From Pseudomonadota bacterium (GTDB taxonomy: Bacteria; Pseudomonadota; Gammaproteobacteria; Pseudomonadales; Pseudohongiellaceae): a stretch of 5,976 bases of DNA. Each line of letters starts with the position of its first letter. The first letter of the stretch is position 1. The notes under the pieces were generated by a model. It saw nothing but the letters and a program-made list of their open reading frames with translations. It ran no database searches and was not told the DNA's origin. The position numbers and the translations under genes were made by a program. Positions 1 to 5,976 of the stretch are shown here, in pieces. The stretch spans positions 1 to 5,976 of the forward strand of contig JADFOC010000185.1 in the NCBI GenBank assembly GCA_022563075.1. Reading direction: 5' to 3'.

Positions 1-2
1 TC

Positions 3-2282
3 GATGCCGGTCGGGAGCTGAATCTGAGCCGAAATATCCTCATCGTGAAAAATGCTCATCGTGAAGCGTTAACCGAAACACTACGTCAAATTCTAAGCTT
101 GCGGCCAGAGACTCGAAGTATTGAAGTCATGGCCGGGATCAGTGGTGCAGACACTTACTATGTCGATGTGGTACGAGAGATCTCTGCGCAAGCGATACCC
201 GGCATCGTCATCAATTATCATCTAGGTAAAACAGCAGACTACTTGGCTGACATGTCCGCCGAACTACCGCCATCGTCTTCAATTTTGTATTTGCCTCATG
301 AAACACTCGATACAGAGGTACAGGGTGGAGCAAGCAATGTATTGCCGGCTCTGATCGAATATGCCAGCGTTCCGATTTTCAGCTTCTTTGACACTAACAT
401 GGGCAGAGGAATTATCGGCGGGCATCTTACCAGCGCCACCAGTTACGCAGAGAGTGCGGCAGACTTGATTCTGCAACTTTTCGATGGCACGCCGTTGTCA
501 GAGATCCGATCTGGAGCCGCTGGCACGGCCAGCACGATATACGACTGGCGGCAGCTGCGGAGATGGAATATTTCTGCAAGTCTATTGCCAGCAGGAGCAG
601 AAATTCGATATCGGCCATTGACGCTGTGGGACAGCAATCCGATCGCAGTCACCGCTGCGGTCAATCTGTTGGCTATATTACTTACCATAATCATTTTTCT
701 TGCAATTTATTTAAGGCGCAGTAAGCAATCCCAAATAGCGCTGGCCCAAAGCGAGAAGCAGTATCGGGAAAGCGAACAACGTTACCGACTACTCGCTGAA
801 AATAGCATGGACGTGATCTGGGTGTGGGACGACGCACAGAAAAAGTTTACTTACGCCAGTCCATCAATCGAGCAACTGACGGGATACACTCCTGAAGAAA
901 TCTTAGGCCTGCCCATCGGTGAAATGTTGACTGAGGATTCTGTCGAGAAAATCGAGAGAAAGATCGCGGATCATACGACCTCTGACTTCTTGGAGATAGA
1001 GCATATTAGAAAAGATGGCTCAAGAGTCTGGTGTGAGATTTCATTCCAACCAATCAATGACAACGAGGGGGGACCGGTACGTCGTGTCGGTGTTACCCGT
1101 AATATCTCAGACCGAAAACGAGCTGAATCTGAGCGTAAGGCAATCGAAGATCATCTTCGTCAAAGCCAGAAATTTGAATCCCTCGGAACCCTGGCCGGCG
1201 GCATCGCCAATGATTTCAACAATATGCTCACCAGTATTAATGGGTTTGCAGAGTTGGCAGCCATCCAGGCATCAGGTGATAAAAAAGCTAACGAGTTATT
1301 GCAAAAATTGCTGAATGTTACTGATAAGGCTAAGGGGCTGGTAGATCACATTCTCACGTTTAGCAGACAGACTGCTGGTGAAAAAGATCCAATCGATCTG
1401 GGAAACCTAGTGCTGGGATCGTTGGAAATGCTAGAGCCTATAATTCCTAAATCCATCAATCTTGAAGTAGAAATAGAACCGCTGGATTTAAGAGTAATTG
1501 GCGACTCAAATCAACTCGGACAAGTCATCATTAATTTGATCACCAATGCCTATCAAGCGCTCGAGGGAAATTACGGCACAATCAATGTTTGTGTAAGCAA
1601 AGTGGAGTTTAGTTGTCCGACTGCAATTCAATACGGAGATGTTATACCTGGTACCTATGCGAAATTAGTAGTCAAAGACGAGGGTGTTGGTCTAGAAGAG
1701 CAGCAGTTGGTCAGAATATTTGAGCCATTCTACACCTCAAAGGAAGTAGGCAACGGTTTGGGTCTGGCTATCGTCCACGGTATCTTGTTGGATCACAATG
1801 GGGCGATTGAAGTGCAATCGCAGCCAGGTGTGGGGACATCCTTCACCGTCTATTTGCCATTGAGTATTGTGAAAGAGGAGCCAAAGATGGTCAGAAATTC
1901 ATCCGTTAAGGCGATAGGCATCGGTAAAAAAATTCTTATCGTCGATGATCAGCCTGAGATATTGGACGTACTGTCAAAAATGATTGAGCATCTCGGTTGT
2001 GATTGCATTCAAGAATCTGATCCTATCCATGCTGTGAAAATTATTGATGAAATGGGCGACGATCTTCAATTGGTAATAACTGATTACTCAATGGCTGCCA
2101 TGACAGGCATCGAACTCATACGGCAGTGTAAGGACAAACATTCTGAGCTTCGGTTTGTACTTAGCACGGGTTTCGGTAAAAACTTGTCTGAAGAATTCGC
2201 GAAAGACGAGGGGGCTTTTACTATATTGCCCAAGCCCTACAACATGCAGGATCTACAGGAACTAATCCAGCGCAGCGTCTGA
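3..2282 (+). CDS. Hybrid sensor histidine kinase (sensor-TM-PAS-HisKA-HATPase-REC), 5' partial, H-box His replaced by Asn
   Basis: The frame is open to the left edge, so the GTG at 45 is probably internal and the true start lies upstream. Residues are numbered from that GTG. Residues 1-195 resemble the extracytoplasmic ABC substrate-binding-like sensor domain found in some hybrid kinases (late DWRQLRRW motif, then a conserved LW before the membrane). One hydrophobic helix (about 200-223) ends in RR. A short charged linker leads to a PAS/PAC domain (about 246-357). HisKA begins near 377 with GGIANDFNNML, where the phosphoacceptor His is Asn389 (codon 1209-1211). HATPase boxes are present: N-box around N497/N501, DEGVGL from D545, FEPFYTSK, and GNGLGL from G569. 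The C-terminal receiver (about 630-745) keeps D634/D635, phosphoacceptor D680, T708 and K730. Family knowledge predicts autophosphorylation at His and transfer to the receiver; the Asn makes normal cis phosphotransfer doubtful. The ligand is unknown. No terminator is seen after the stop. Confidence 0.9.
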   Translation, partial: DAGRELNLSRNILIVKNAHREALTETLRQILSLRPETRSIEVMAGISGADTYYVDVVREISAQAIPGIVINYHLGKTADYLADMSAELPPSSSILYLPHETLDTEVQGGASNVLPALIEYASVPIFSFFDTNMGRGIIGGHLTSATSYAESAADLILQLFDGTPLSEIRSGAAGTASTIYDWRQLRRWNISASLLPAGAEIRYRPLTLWDSNPIAVTAAVNLLAILLTIIIFLAIYLRRSKQSQIALAQSEKQYRESEQRYRLLAENSMDVIWVWDDAQKKFTYASPSIEQLTGYTPEEILGLPIGEMLTEDSVEKIERKIADHTTSDFLEIEHIRKDGSRVWCEISFQPINDNEGGPVRRVGVTRNISDRKRAESERKAIEDHLRQSQKFESLGTLAGGIANDFNNMLTSINGFAELAAIQASGDKKANELLQKLLNVTDKAKGLVDHILTFSRQTAGEKDPIDLGNLVLGSLEMLEPIIPKSINLEVEIEPLDLRVIGDSNQLGQVIINLITNAYQALEGNYGTINVCVSKVEFSCPTAIQYGDVIPGTYAKLVVKDEGVGLEEQQLVRIFEPFYTSKEVGNGLGLAIVHGILLDHNGAIEVQSQPGVGTSFTVYLPLSIVKEEPKMVRNSSVKAIGIGKKILIVDDQPEILDVLSKMIEHLGCDCIQESDPIHAVKIIDEMGDDLQLVITDYSMAAMTGIELIRQCKDKHSELRFVLSTGFGKNLSEEFAKDEGAFTILPKPYNMQDLQELIQRSV

Positions 2283-2309
2283 GAAATGCTTACTGGTCAC
2301 AGGTATGGA

Positions 2310-2507
2310 TCAGTTCAAACTCAAGATGGAAATCACAGTGCCAATGGCATTACGCGCGTACTCAACCTGCTGTGATGACAGAGCTCCTTCTATGGTGGTA
2401 AACCCAAACGCCTCCAGTTCGGTCAGACTTGTTTCCAGACCCATGTCCCGAATTTGCTGATAGATCACGTTTAACTCTGCGGTTGCGCTCCAGTTACCTA
2501 TTTCCAC
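2310..2507 (-). pseudogene. N-terminal fragment of a PhyH-family dioxygenase gene
   Basis: This 65-codon minus-strand reading frame starts at a GTG (2507-2505), with an in-frame TGA just upstream (2525-2523) and a weak purine-rich AGAAAG before the start. Its product resembles the N-terminus of the intact PhyH protein encoded from 3065: IRDMGLET then L, then GFTTI, against IRKLGLET then L, then GFTVI, with 11 of 21 aligned residues identical over this block and a shared Trp shortly before. Similarity fades after about residue 56 and the frame stops at 2312-2310, only 28 bases from the end of the convergent kinase gene. The whole catalytic part (HxD, distal His, Arg) is missing, so an oxygenase activity is excluded. 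I read it as a truncated gene remnant. The DNA has diverged from the intact copy, so it is not a recent duplicate. A small functional protein is possible but less likely. Confidence 0.6.
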
Positions 2508-2652
2508 GATCTTTCTTCGATCTCAGGGGGATGTTTCCAAAAGGTAGCAAGTGTGCCAAATGAAGTCTAGCCAGGGAACTTGTGTGGACTGGATCAAACT
2601 AAATGTTCTTCAATATCACCCAATATTTACTTTCTTATTCCTTGAAGAATAA

Positions 2653-2960
2653 CCAGGAATAATCCATCGTTTTATTCTGCCGAGTGAGATCATGTTACTC
2701 GGTGAAAAAGACGCGACAATTGCGTCAAGCAAAGGATTAGACTCAATCGGGTTGCAGAGAGTATTAAAGCTTGGGGCTAAGCGCTCATCACATCCGCTGA
2801 GGCCCTGAAAGATCCTGCCTATGACATGGCAGATGGACATATTGGACCACGTGGGCTCTCCTGGATACATCGATGGACGCTTGACAAAAACATAGCATTG
2901 CATGATAAAGAGCCACGCGAATCACAGTGGCAAGCGGAACTATTTGAGAGCTATCCGTAA
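2653..2960 (+). pseudogene. Possible frameshifted remnant of an unrecognised protein gene (C-terminal part)
   Basis: Two plus-strand open stretches overlap in different frames. The first runs from 2653 (after a TAA at 2650-2652) to a TGA at 2806-2808. The second runs from 2781 (after a TAA at 2778-2780) to a TAA at 2958-2960. Restoring one missing base near 2779-2781 joins them smoothly: IGLQRVLKLGAK followed by ALITSAEALKDPAYD, MADGHIG, GPRGLSWIHRW, ending LFESYP and a stop. The joined text of roughly 100 residues has a protein-like composition with a Trp/His/Arg-rich motif, which is why I prefer it to the minus-strand frame over the same bases. There is no credible start codon with a ribosome site, so it would be the tail of a degraded gene. 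I do not recognise the family and assign no function. Chance open frames are a real alternative. Confidence 0.35.
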
Positions 2961-2991
2961 TAGTTGTAGGGTTGACGTTCGAATTAGTAAG

Positions 2992-3020
2992 CTGAGATAT
3001 AGGGTTATGTAAGTTATGAT
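2992..3020 (+). promoter_or_regulatory. Candidate sigma-70-type promoter for the PhyH-gmd-rmd operon
   Basis: TATGAT at 3015-3020 matches the -10 consensus at 5 of 6 positions. It lies 17 bases downstream of CTGAGA (2992-2997), a 4 of 6 match to the -35 consensus. Transcription would start near 3027, giving a leader of about 38 bases before the ATG at 3065. A better -35-like hexamer, TTGACG at 2972-2977, has only a poor partner (TATAGG at 2998-3003, spacer 20). The position upstream of the first operon gene is right, but the sequence match alone is weak. Confidence 0.25.
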
Positions 3021-3064
3021 TACACAAAAATCTTATTCGTGAAGCAGAGATCAATGAGAATCTA

Positions 3065-4042
3065 ATGAACAAGTCAATGAAAATGGCTAAATGGGAGGAG
3101 AGCGGTGTTGGCTCTGCTTACAGTGCAATTCGTAAATTGGGGCTGGAAACTCACGTAGCGGACCTCGATACTTATGGTTTTACGGTTATCCCTCCACAGT
3201 CCTCGGGTGCCTTGCCCTTGCTTGACAGACTGATTGACAAGATCATGGAGATCTCCGCTCAACGCAATAACGAGGTAGTACCGGATATTAAAACAGGGTC
3301 GACCCACAGTGAGTTAGCTAACCCCGCAGGTCAGCATCTGTTTTACCTGTTGGGCGAGGACCCGGTGTTCCAGGAAGCGATGATGAATCCCGTATTGCTG
3401 GCGTTCGTTCGTTATTTGCTACCCGAAGCGGTCATCTCCAGTTGTACCTCAATGTTGAAAGGTCCGGGTCAGATGCCGCTCCCCTTGCATTCGGACCAAC
3501 CGATTCATCCAATTCCTAATGCCCTGGTTTGCAACACAACTTATTTGTTGTCCGATTATGATCGGGCAAATGGTGCGCTGTGCTTCGTTCCAGGTAGCCA
3601 CAAGCTGATGCGGCAGCCAACGTTGGGAGAAAATTTTGGCTATGGCAAGCAAACCCAGGCCGAAGTAATGCTAAAACTCAAGACTGGAAAACCCCTGGGG
3701 AAGTTGGAAATAACTGAGCCAGCCGGTGTTGTTGCGGTTGAAGCAAAAAAAGGCTCACTGGTGGTTTGGCATGGCAATACCTGGCACGGAGCTTTCAACC
3801 GCACAGAGTCGGGTCTAAGGATGAACTTTATTTTGTATTGGTGCTCGTCTCATCTAAGACCACAGGAAGCCTATCGAGAACTTCTGAGTGAAGAAGTCAT
3901 CGAATGCAACGGTGATGAGTTTGCAGCACTCATTGGGAAAAATGTTCATCATGGGTGGACTAGCGAAGGTCCCGAATACGTGCCAGGTGTCGCATTCAAG
4001 CGTCATCGTTCTCGCGCAAATGCCAATACCGAAGCTTTATAG
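3065..4042 (+). CDS. Phytanoyl-CoA dioxygenase (PhyH) family Fe(II)/2-oxoglutarate-dependent oxygenase
   Basis: The 325-residue cytoplasmic-looking protein has no signal peptide or membrane segment. It shows the facial triad of the PhyH double-stranded beta-helix fold: LHSDQ with His142 and Asp144, and the distal His241 in TWHGAF. Arg252 (GLRMN) is the expected 2-oxoglutarate-binding residue. The family signature GALCFVPGSHK lies between them. Such enzymes hydroxylate or otherwise oxidise an organic substrate using O2 and 2-oxoglutarate. Here the substrate is unknown; the lipid-CoA name is only a family label. The gene is first in a unit with gmd (27-base gap) and rmd, suggesting a role linked to deoxysugar or surface-glycan synthesis (inference). 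The start is uncertain: ATGs occur at 3065, 3077 and 3083, none with a strong ribosome site. Alignment with the minus-strand fragment at 2310-2507 would suit 3077, but 3065 is kept for the weak GAG upstream. Confidence 0.85.
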   Translation: MNKSMKMAKWEESGVGSAYSAIRKLGLETHVADLDTYGFTVIPPQSSGALPLLDRLIDKIMEISAQRNNEVVPDIKTGSTHSELANPAGQHLFYLLGEDPVFQEAMMNPVLLAFVRYLLPEAVISSCTSMLKGPGQMPLPLHSDQPIHPIPNALVCNTTYLLSDYDRANGALCFVPGSHKLMRQPTLGENFGYGKQTQAEVMLKLKTGKPLGKLEITEPAGVVAVEAKKGSLVVWHGNTWHGAFNRTESGLRMNFILYWCSSHLRPQEAYRELLSEEVIECNGDEFAALIGKNVHHGWTSEGPEYVPGVAFKRHRSRANANTEAL

Positions 4043-4069
4043 CGGGCAGCCTCGAACAGGAAATTCTAA

Positions 4070-5089
4070 ATGGCAACGGTTATTACCGGTATTACCGGCC
4101 AAGACGGCCCATATCTCGCCAAACTACTTCTCGAAAAAGGTGAAACTGTTTTTGGGGCATTCCGGCGTACTAGCACTACCGATTTTTGGCGATTACGGAA
4201 ATTGGGTATTGCCGATCACCCAAATTTGCATCTAATCGAACATGACCTCACCGATCCCGCTTCCAGTATTAGACTCCTGGAGAAAAGCGAAGCTACGCAT
4301 GTATATAACTTGGCCGCTCAGAGTTTTGTTGGAGTGTCATTTGAGCAGCCAGTGGCTACTGCCAATATCACCGGCTTAGGAGCCGTTCATCTACTCGAGG
4401 CAATACGAGTCGTAAATTCAGAGATTCGATACTACCAGGCGTCTACCTCCGAGATGTTTGGCAAGGTGCAACAGTCACCTCAAAATGAAACTACGCCGTT
4501 CTATCCAAGAAGCCCTTACGGGATTGCCAAGCTTTATGCGCATTGGATGACGGTTAATTATCGAGAGGCGTATGGGATTTTTGGAGTCAGTGGAATACTG
4601 TTCAACCACGAATCTCCGCTAAGAGGAAAAGAGTTTGTAACGCGAAAAATCACTGACGCTGTAGCGAGGATAAAATTGGAGAAGCAGAAGTTTCTAGAGC
4701 TCGGAAATCTAGATGCGAAACGGGACTGGGGTTTTGCCGGTGATTTCGTCGAAGGTATTTATCGAATGTTGAATGCAGATACGCCAGATACTTATGTGCT
4801 GGCAACTGGACGTGCAGCAACGGTGCGAGAATTCGTGTCCATGGCCTGTGCCGCAGCGGACATAGCTATTGTTTGGGAAGGATCAGGCTTGCAGGAAGTG
4901 GGAATCGATGAAAACACGGGTAACAAGATCATCGGAGTGAATCCAGATTACTTTAGACCGACTGACGTGGATTGCCTCTGTGGGGATTTTTCCAAAGCTA
5001 AAGAGCAATTAGGCTGGGAGCCAAAGACAAGTCTAAACCAACTTTGCGAGATGATGGTGTACGCGGACCTCGCTCAACACAGCAAATAA
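4070..5089 (+). CDS. gmd: GDP-mannose 4,6-dehydratase
   Basis: The 339-residue protein belongs to the extended short-chain dehydrogenase/epimerase family and converts GDP-D-mannose to GDP-4-keto-6-deoxy-D-mannose using bound NADP(H) in the cytoplasm. The N-terminus has the Rossmann motif [11 protein letters not shown] at once after the start. The catalytic set is complete: Thr126 and Glu128 in STSEMFG, and Tyr150 with Lys154 in YGIAK. The GMD-specific stretch [16 protein letters not shown] follows, as do [19 protein letters not shown] and the C-terminal RPTDVD. The length fits the family (about 320-370). AGGAA at 4058-4062 lies 7 bases before the ATG, a good ribosome site. It sits 27 bases after the PhyH stop and 17 bases before the rmd start, so cotranscription is likely. 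The product is the branch point for D-rhamnose, L-fucose, perosamine and others; the adjacent reductase points to D-rhamnose. Confidence 0.96.
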   Translation: MATVITGITGQDGPYLAKLLLEKGETVFGAFRRTSTTDFWRLRKLGIADHPNLHLIEHDLTDPASSIRLLEKSEATHVYNLAAQSFVGVSFEQPVATANITGLGAVHLLEAIRVVNSEIRYYQASTSEMFGKVQQSPQNETTPFYPRSPYGIAKLYAHWMTVNYREAYGIFGVSGILFNHESPLRGKEFVTRKITDAVARIKLEKQKFLELGNLDAKRDWGFAGDFVEGIYRMLNADTPDTYVLATGRAATVREFVSMACAAADIAIVWEGSGLQEVGIDENTGNKIIGVNPDYFRPTDVDCLCGDFSKAKEQLGWEPKTSLNQLCEMMVYADLAQHSK

Positions 5090-5100
5090 AACTGACGCCT

Positions 5101-5105
5101 AAGGA
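5101..5105 (+). promoter_or_regulatory. Unusually close Shine-Dalgarno-like site before rmd
   Basis: AAGGA ends only one base before the ATG at 5107, much closer than the usual 5-9 bases. No better in-frame ATG, GTG or TTG start follows before the Rossmann motif, so 5107 is kept as the start. Translation may depend on coupling to gmd, whose stop codon lies 17 bases upstream. Confidence 0.35.
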
Positions 5106-5106
5106 T

Positions 5107-5976
5107 ATGATTGAAAACCGTGTAGTCCTGGTTACCGGCGCATCTGGATTTACCGGTAAATACCTATGCAGCGCGCTGCGTGATCTGGGTGCGCGCGTCA
5201 TTGAATTGTCCGAGCTGCCTTCTGCTGCTCCTGATAAATTTCAGTGTGATCTTATCGATAAAAGCCAAGTTGGTGAGGTAATCGCTGAAATCAGACCCGA
5301 CTTCGTCATCCATCTAGCGGCAATATCATTCGTTGCCACCGAGAATCCTGAAGCATTCTATGCTGTCAATGTCATTGGTACTTGCAACCTATTGCATGCC
5401 TTGACGAATTGCACTCCCGAGAAAATAATCATTGCCAGTAGCGCCAATGTCTATGGGCAGGTGCAAGGCGGCCAACCTATTTCGGAAGATCAGGTGCCAG
5501 CGCCCATCAATCACTACGCAAGCAGCAAACTGGCGATGGAGCACATGGCGAAAACCTGGTTTGAAGAATTGCCTATCATAGTAACGCGACCATTCAATTA
5601 CACAGGGCCAGGTCAGGACGAACGTTTTCTGATTCCCAAGATAGTGGCTCACTTCGCGGAGAGAAAAGAACAAATAGAGTTAGGTAACCTAAGGGTAAGC
5701 CGAGATTTCACTTATGTGGGTGATGTAGTCGAGGCTTACTTATTGCTGCTGCAGAGTAAAAGCAAGAGCACGGTAATTAATATTTGCAGCGGTGAAACTT
5801 GCTCGCTTCGACAAATACTAAACAGGCTCGAGCTACTTTCAGGACATGAATTGAAAGTTAGGGTCAATCCTGAATTGGTACGGAAGAACGAGATAGAAGT
5901 TTTACGCGGAGATAACAGCTTACTGAAAGAATTGACAGGATGGGCTCCTAATTACCAGCTGGATGAAGTGCTCGAG
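5107..5976 (+). CDS. rmd: GDP-6-deoxy-D-mannose reductase (GDP-4-keto-6-deoxymannose reductase), 3' partial
   Basis: The frame is open through the right edge: 290 codons are present and the family is usually 300-325, so only a short tail is missing. It is an extended SDR enzyme that would reduce GDP-4-keto-6-deoxy-D-mannose, the product of the preceding gene, to GDP-D-rhamnose with NAD(P)H. Visible motifs are the Rossmann GASGFTG (residues 11-17), HLAA, SSANVYG with Ser111/Ser112, the catalytic Tyr137 and Lys141 in YASSK, and RPFNYTGPGQ, the RPFNHTGPGQ-like block that marks this reductase group. Further matches are ELGNLRVSRDFTYVGDVVEAY and NICSG, then TGWAP near the end. The order gmd-rmd is that of known GDP-D-rhamnose loci. 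A related 4-ketoreductase (for example one making GDP-6-deoxy-D-talose) cannot be excluded from motifs alone; GDP-L-fucose synthase is unlikely because its motifs differ. Confidence 0.88.
   Translation, partial: MIENRVVLVTGASGFTGKYLCSALRDLGARVIELSELPSAAPDKFQCDLIDKSQVGEVIAEIRPDFVIHLAAISFVATENPEAFYAVNVIGTCNLLHALTNCTPEKIIIASSANVYGQVQGGQPISEDQVPAPINHYASSKLAMEHMAKTWFEELPIIVTRPFNYTGPGQDERFLIPKIVAHFAERKEQIELGNLRVSRDFTYVGDVVEAYLLLLQSKSKSTVINICSGETCSLRQILNRLELLSGHELKVRVNPELVRKNEIEVLRGDNSLLKELTGWAPNYQLDEVLE

Larger units (their letters stand above)
2508..3064. other. Intergenic region without an intact gene; probable gene debris
   Basis: This 557-base stretch separates the minus-strand PhyH fragment from the intact PhyH operon. 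It holds a probable frameshifted coding remnant (2653-2960, listed separately) and weak promoter-like hexamers near its right end. I see no tRNA, no IS-type terminal inverted repeats, no CRISPR-type repeats and no convincing terminator. Stops are frequent in all plus-strand frames between 2508 and 2650 and between 2961 and 3064. Confidence 0.6.

Noticed and set aside
39..65. Direct repeat ctcatcgtgaa at 39-49 and 55-65
   Set aside because: Only two short copies inside continuous coding sequence, with no sign of function or expansion.
15..1134. A 15-base identical stretch (gagctgaatctgagc) at 15-29 and 1120-1134 inside the kinase gene
   Set aside because: The two copies are read in different frames, giving ELNLS and AESE, and the flanks are unrelated, so this is most likely coincidence.
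2606..2662. Overlapping inverted repeats: ttcttcaa/ttgaagaa (2606-2613 and 2642-2649) and ttattcc/ggaataa (2635-2641 and 2656-2662)
   Set aside because: The stems are short and AT-rich, the loops are long (28 and 14 bases), and no T-run follows, so neither a terminator nor an operator is convincing.
2616..2903. Minus-strand 95-codon open frame
   Set aside because: It lies opposite the more protein-like plus-strand remnant, has low-complexity antisense character, no clear ribosome site and no recognised motif.
2972..3003. TTGACG with TATAGG as a promoter pair
   Set aside because: The 20-base spacer is outside the usual range and the -10 match is poor; the pair at 2992-3020 is slightly better.
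2283..3064. Insertion sequence or CRISPR array as an explanation for the gene-poor stretch
   Set aside because: No transposase frame, no paired terminal inverted repeats with target duplication, and no regularly spaced repeats are visible.
2788..3072. Minus-strand 94-codon open frame
   Set aside because: It overlaps the operon promoter region and the oxygenase start on the opposite strand and has no recognisable domain.

Overview
The window looks like chromosomal DNA of moderate GC from a Gram-negative bacterium, most likely a gammaproteobacterium. The evidence is a membrane-bound hybrid histidine kinase of proteobacterial type and a GDP-mannose-derived deoxysugar operon typical of O-antigen or capsule loci. 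This assignment is inferred from gene style only; there is no rRNA or other phylogenetic marker.

Left part (1-2282, + strand): the 3' portion of a large hybrid sensor kinase gene whose start lies outside the window. The encoded order is a substrate-binding-protein-like sensor domain, one transmembrane helix, PAS, HisKA, HATPase and a C-terminal receiver. The invariant phosphoacceptor histidine of the H-box is read here as asparagine (GGIANDFNN instead of GGIAHDFNN), while the ATP-binding boxes and the receiver aspartate are intact.

Middle part (2283-3064): no intact gene, but apparent gene debris. On the minus strand (2310-2507) is the N-terminal piece of a phytanoyl-CoA dioxygenase (PhyH)-like protein, clearly similar to the start of the intact PhyH gene further right. 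On the plus strand (2653-2960) are two overlapping open stretches in different frames that read like one unrecognised protein broken by a frameshift. A weak promoter candidate precedes the next gene.

Right part (3065-5976, + strand): a tight three-gene unit made of a PhyH-family Fe(II)/2-oxoglutarate oxygenase, GDP-mannose 4,6-dehydratase (gmd) and a GDP-6-deoxy-D-mannose reductase (rmd, cut by the right edge). Gmd and Rmd together would convert GDP-D-mannose to GDP-D-rhamnose, a donor for surface polysaccharide. The oxygenase may modify a glycan-related or lipid substrate, but its substrate cannot be read from the sequence. The boundary between the kinase and this operon looks like a rearrangement scar, consistent with a variable surface-glycan locus.
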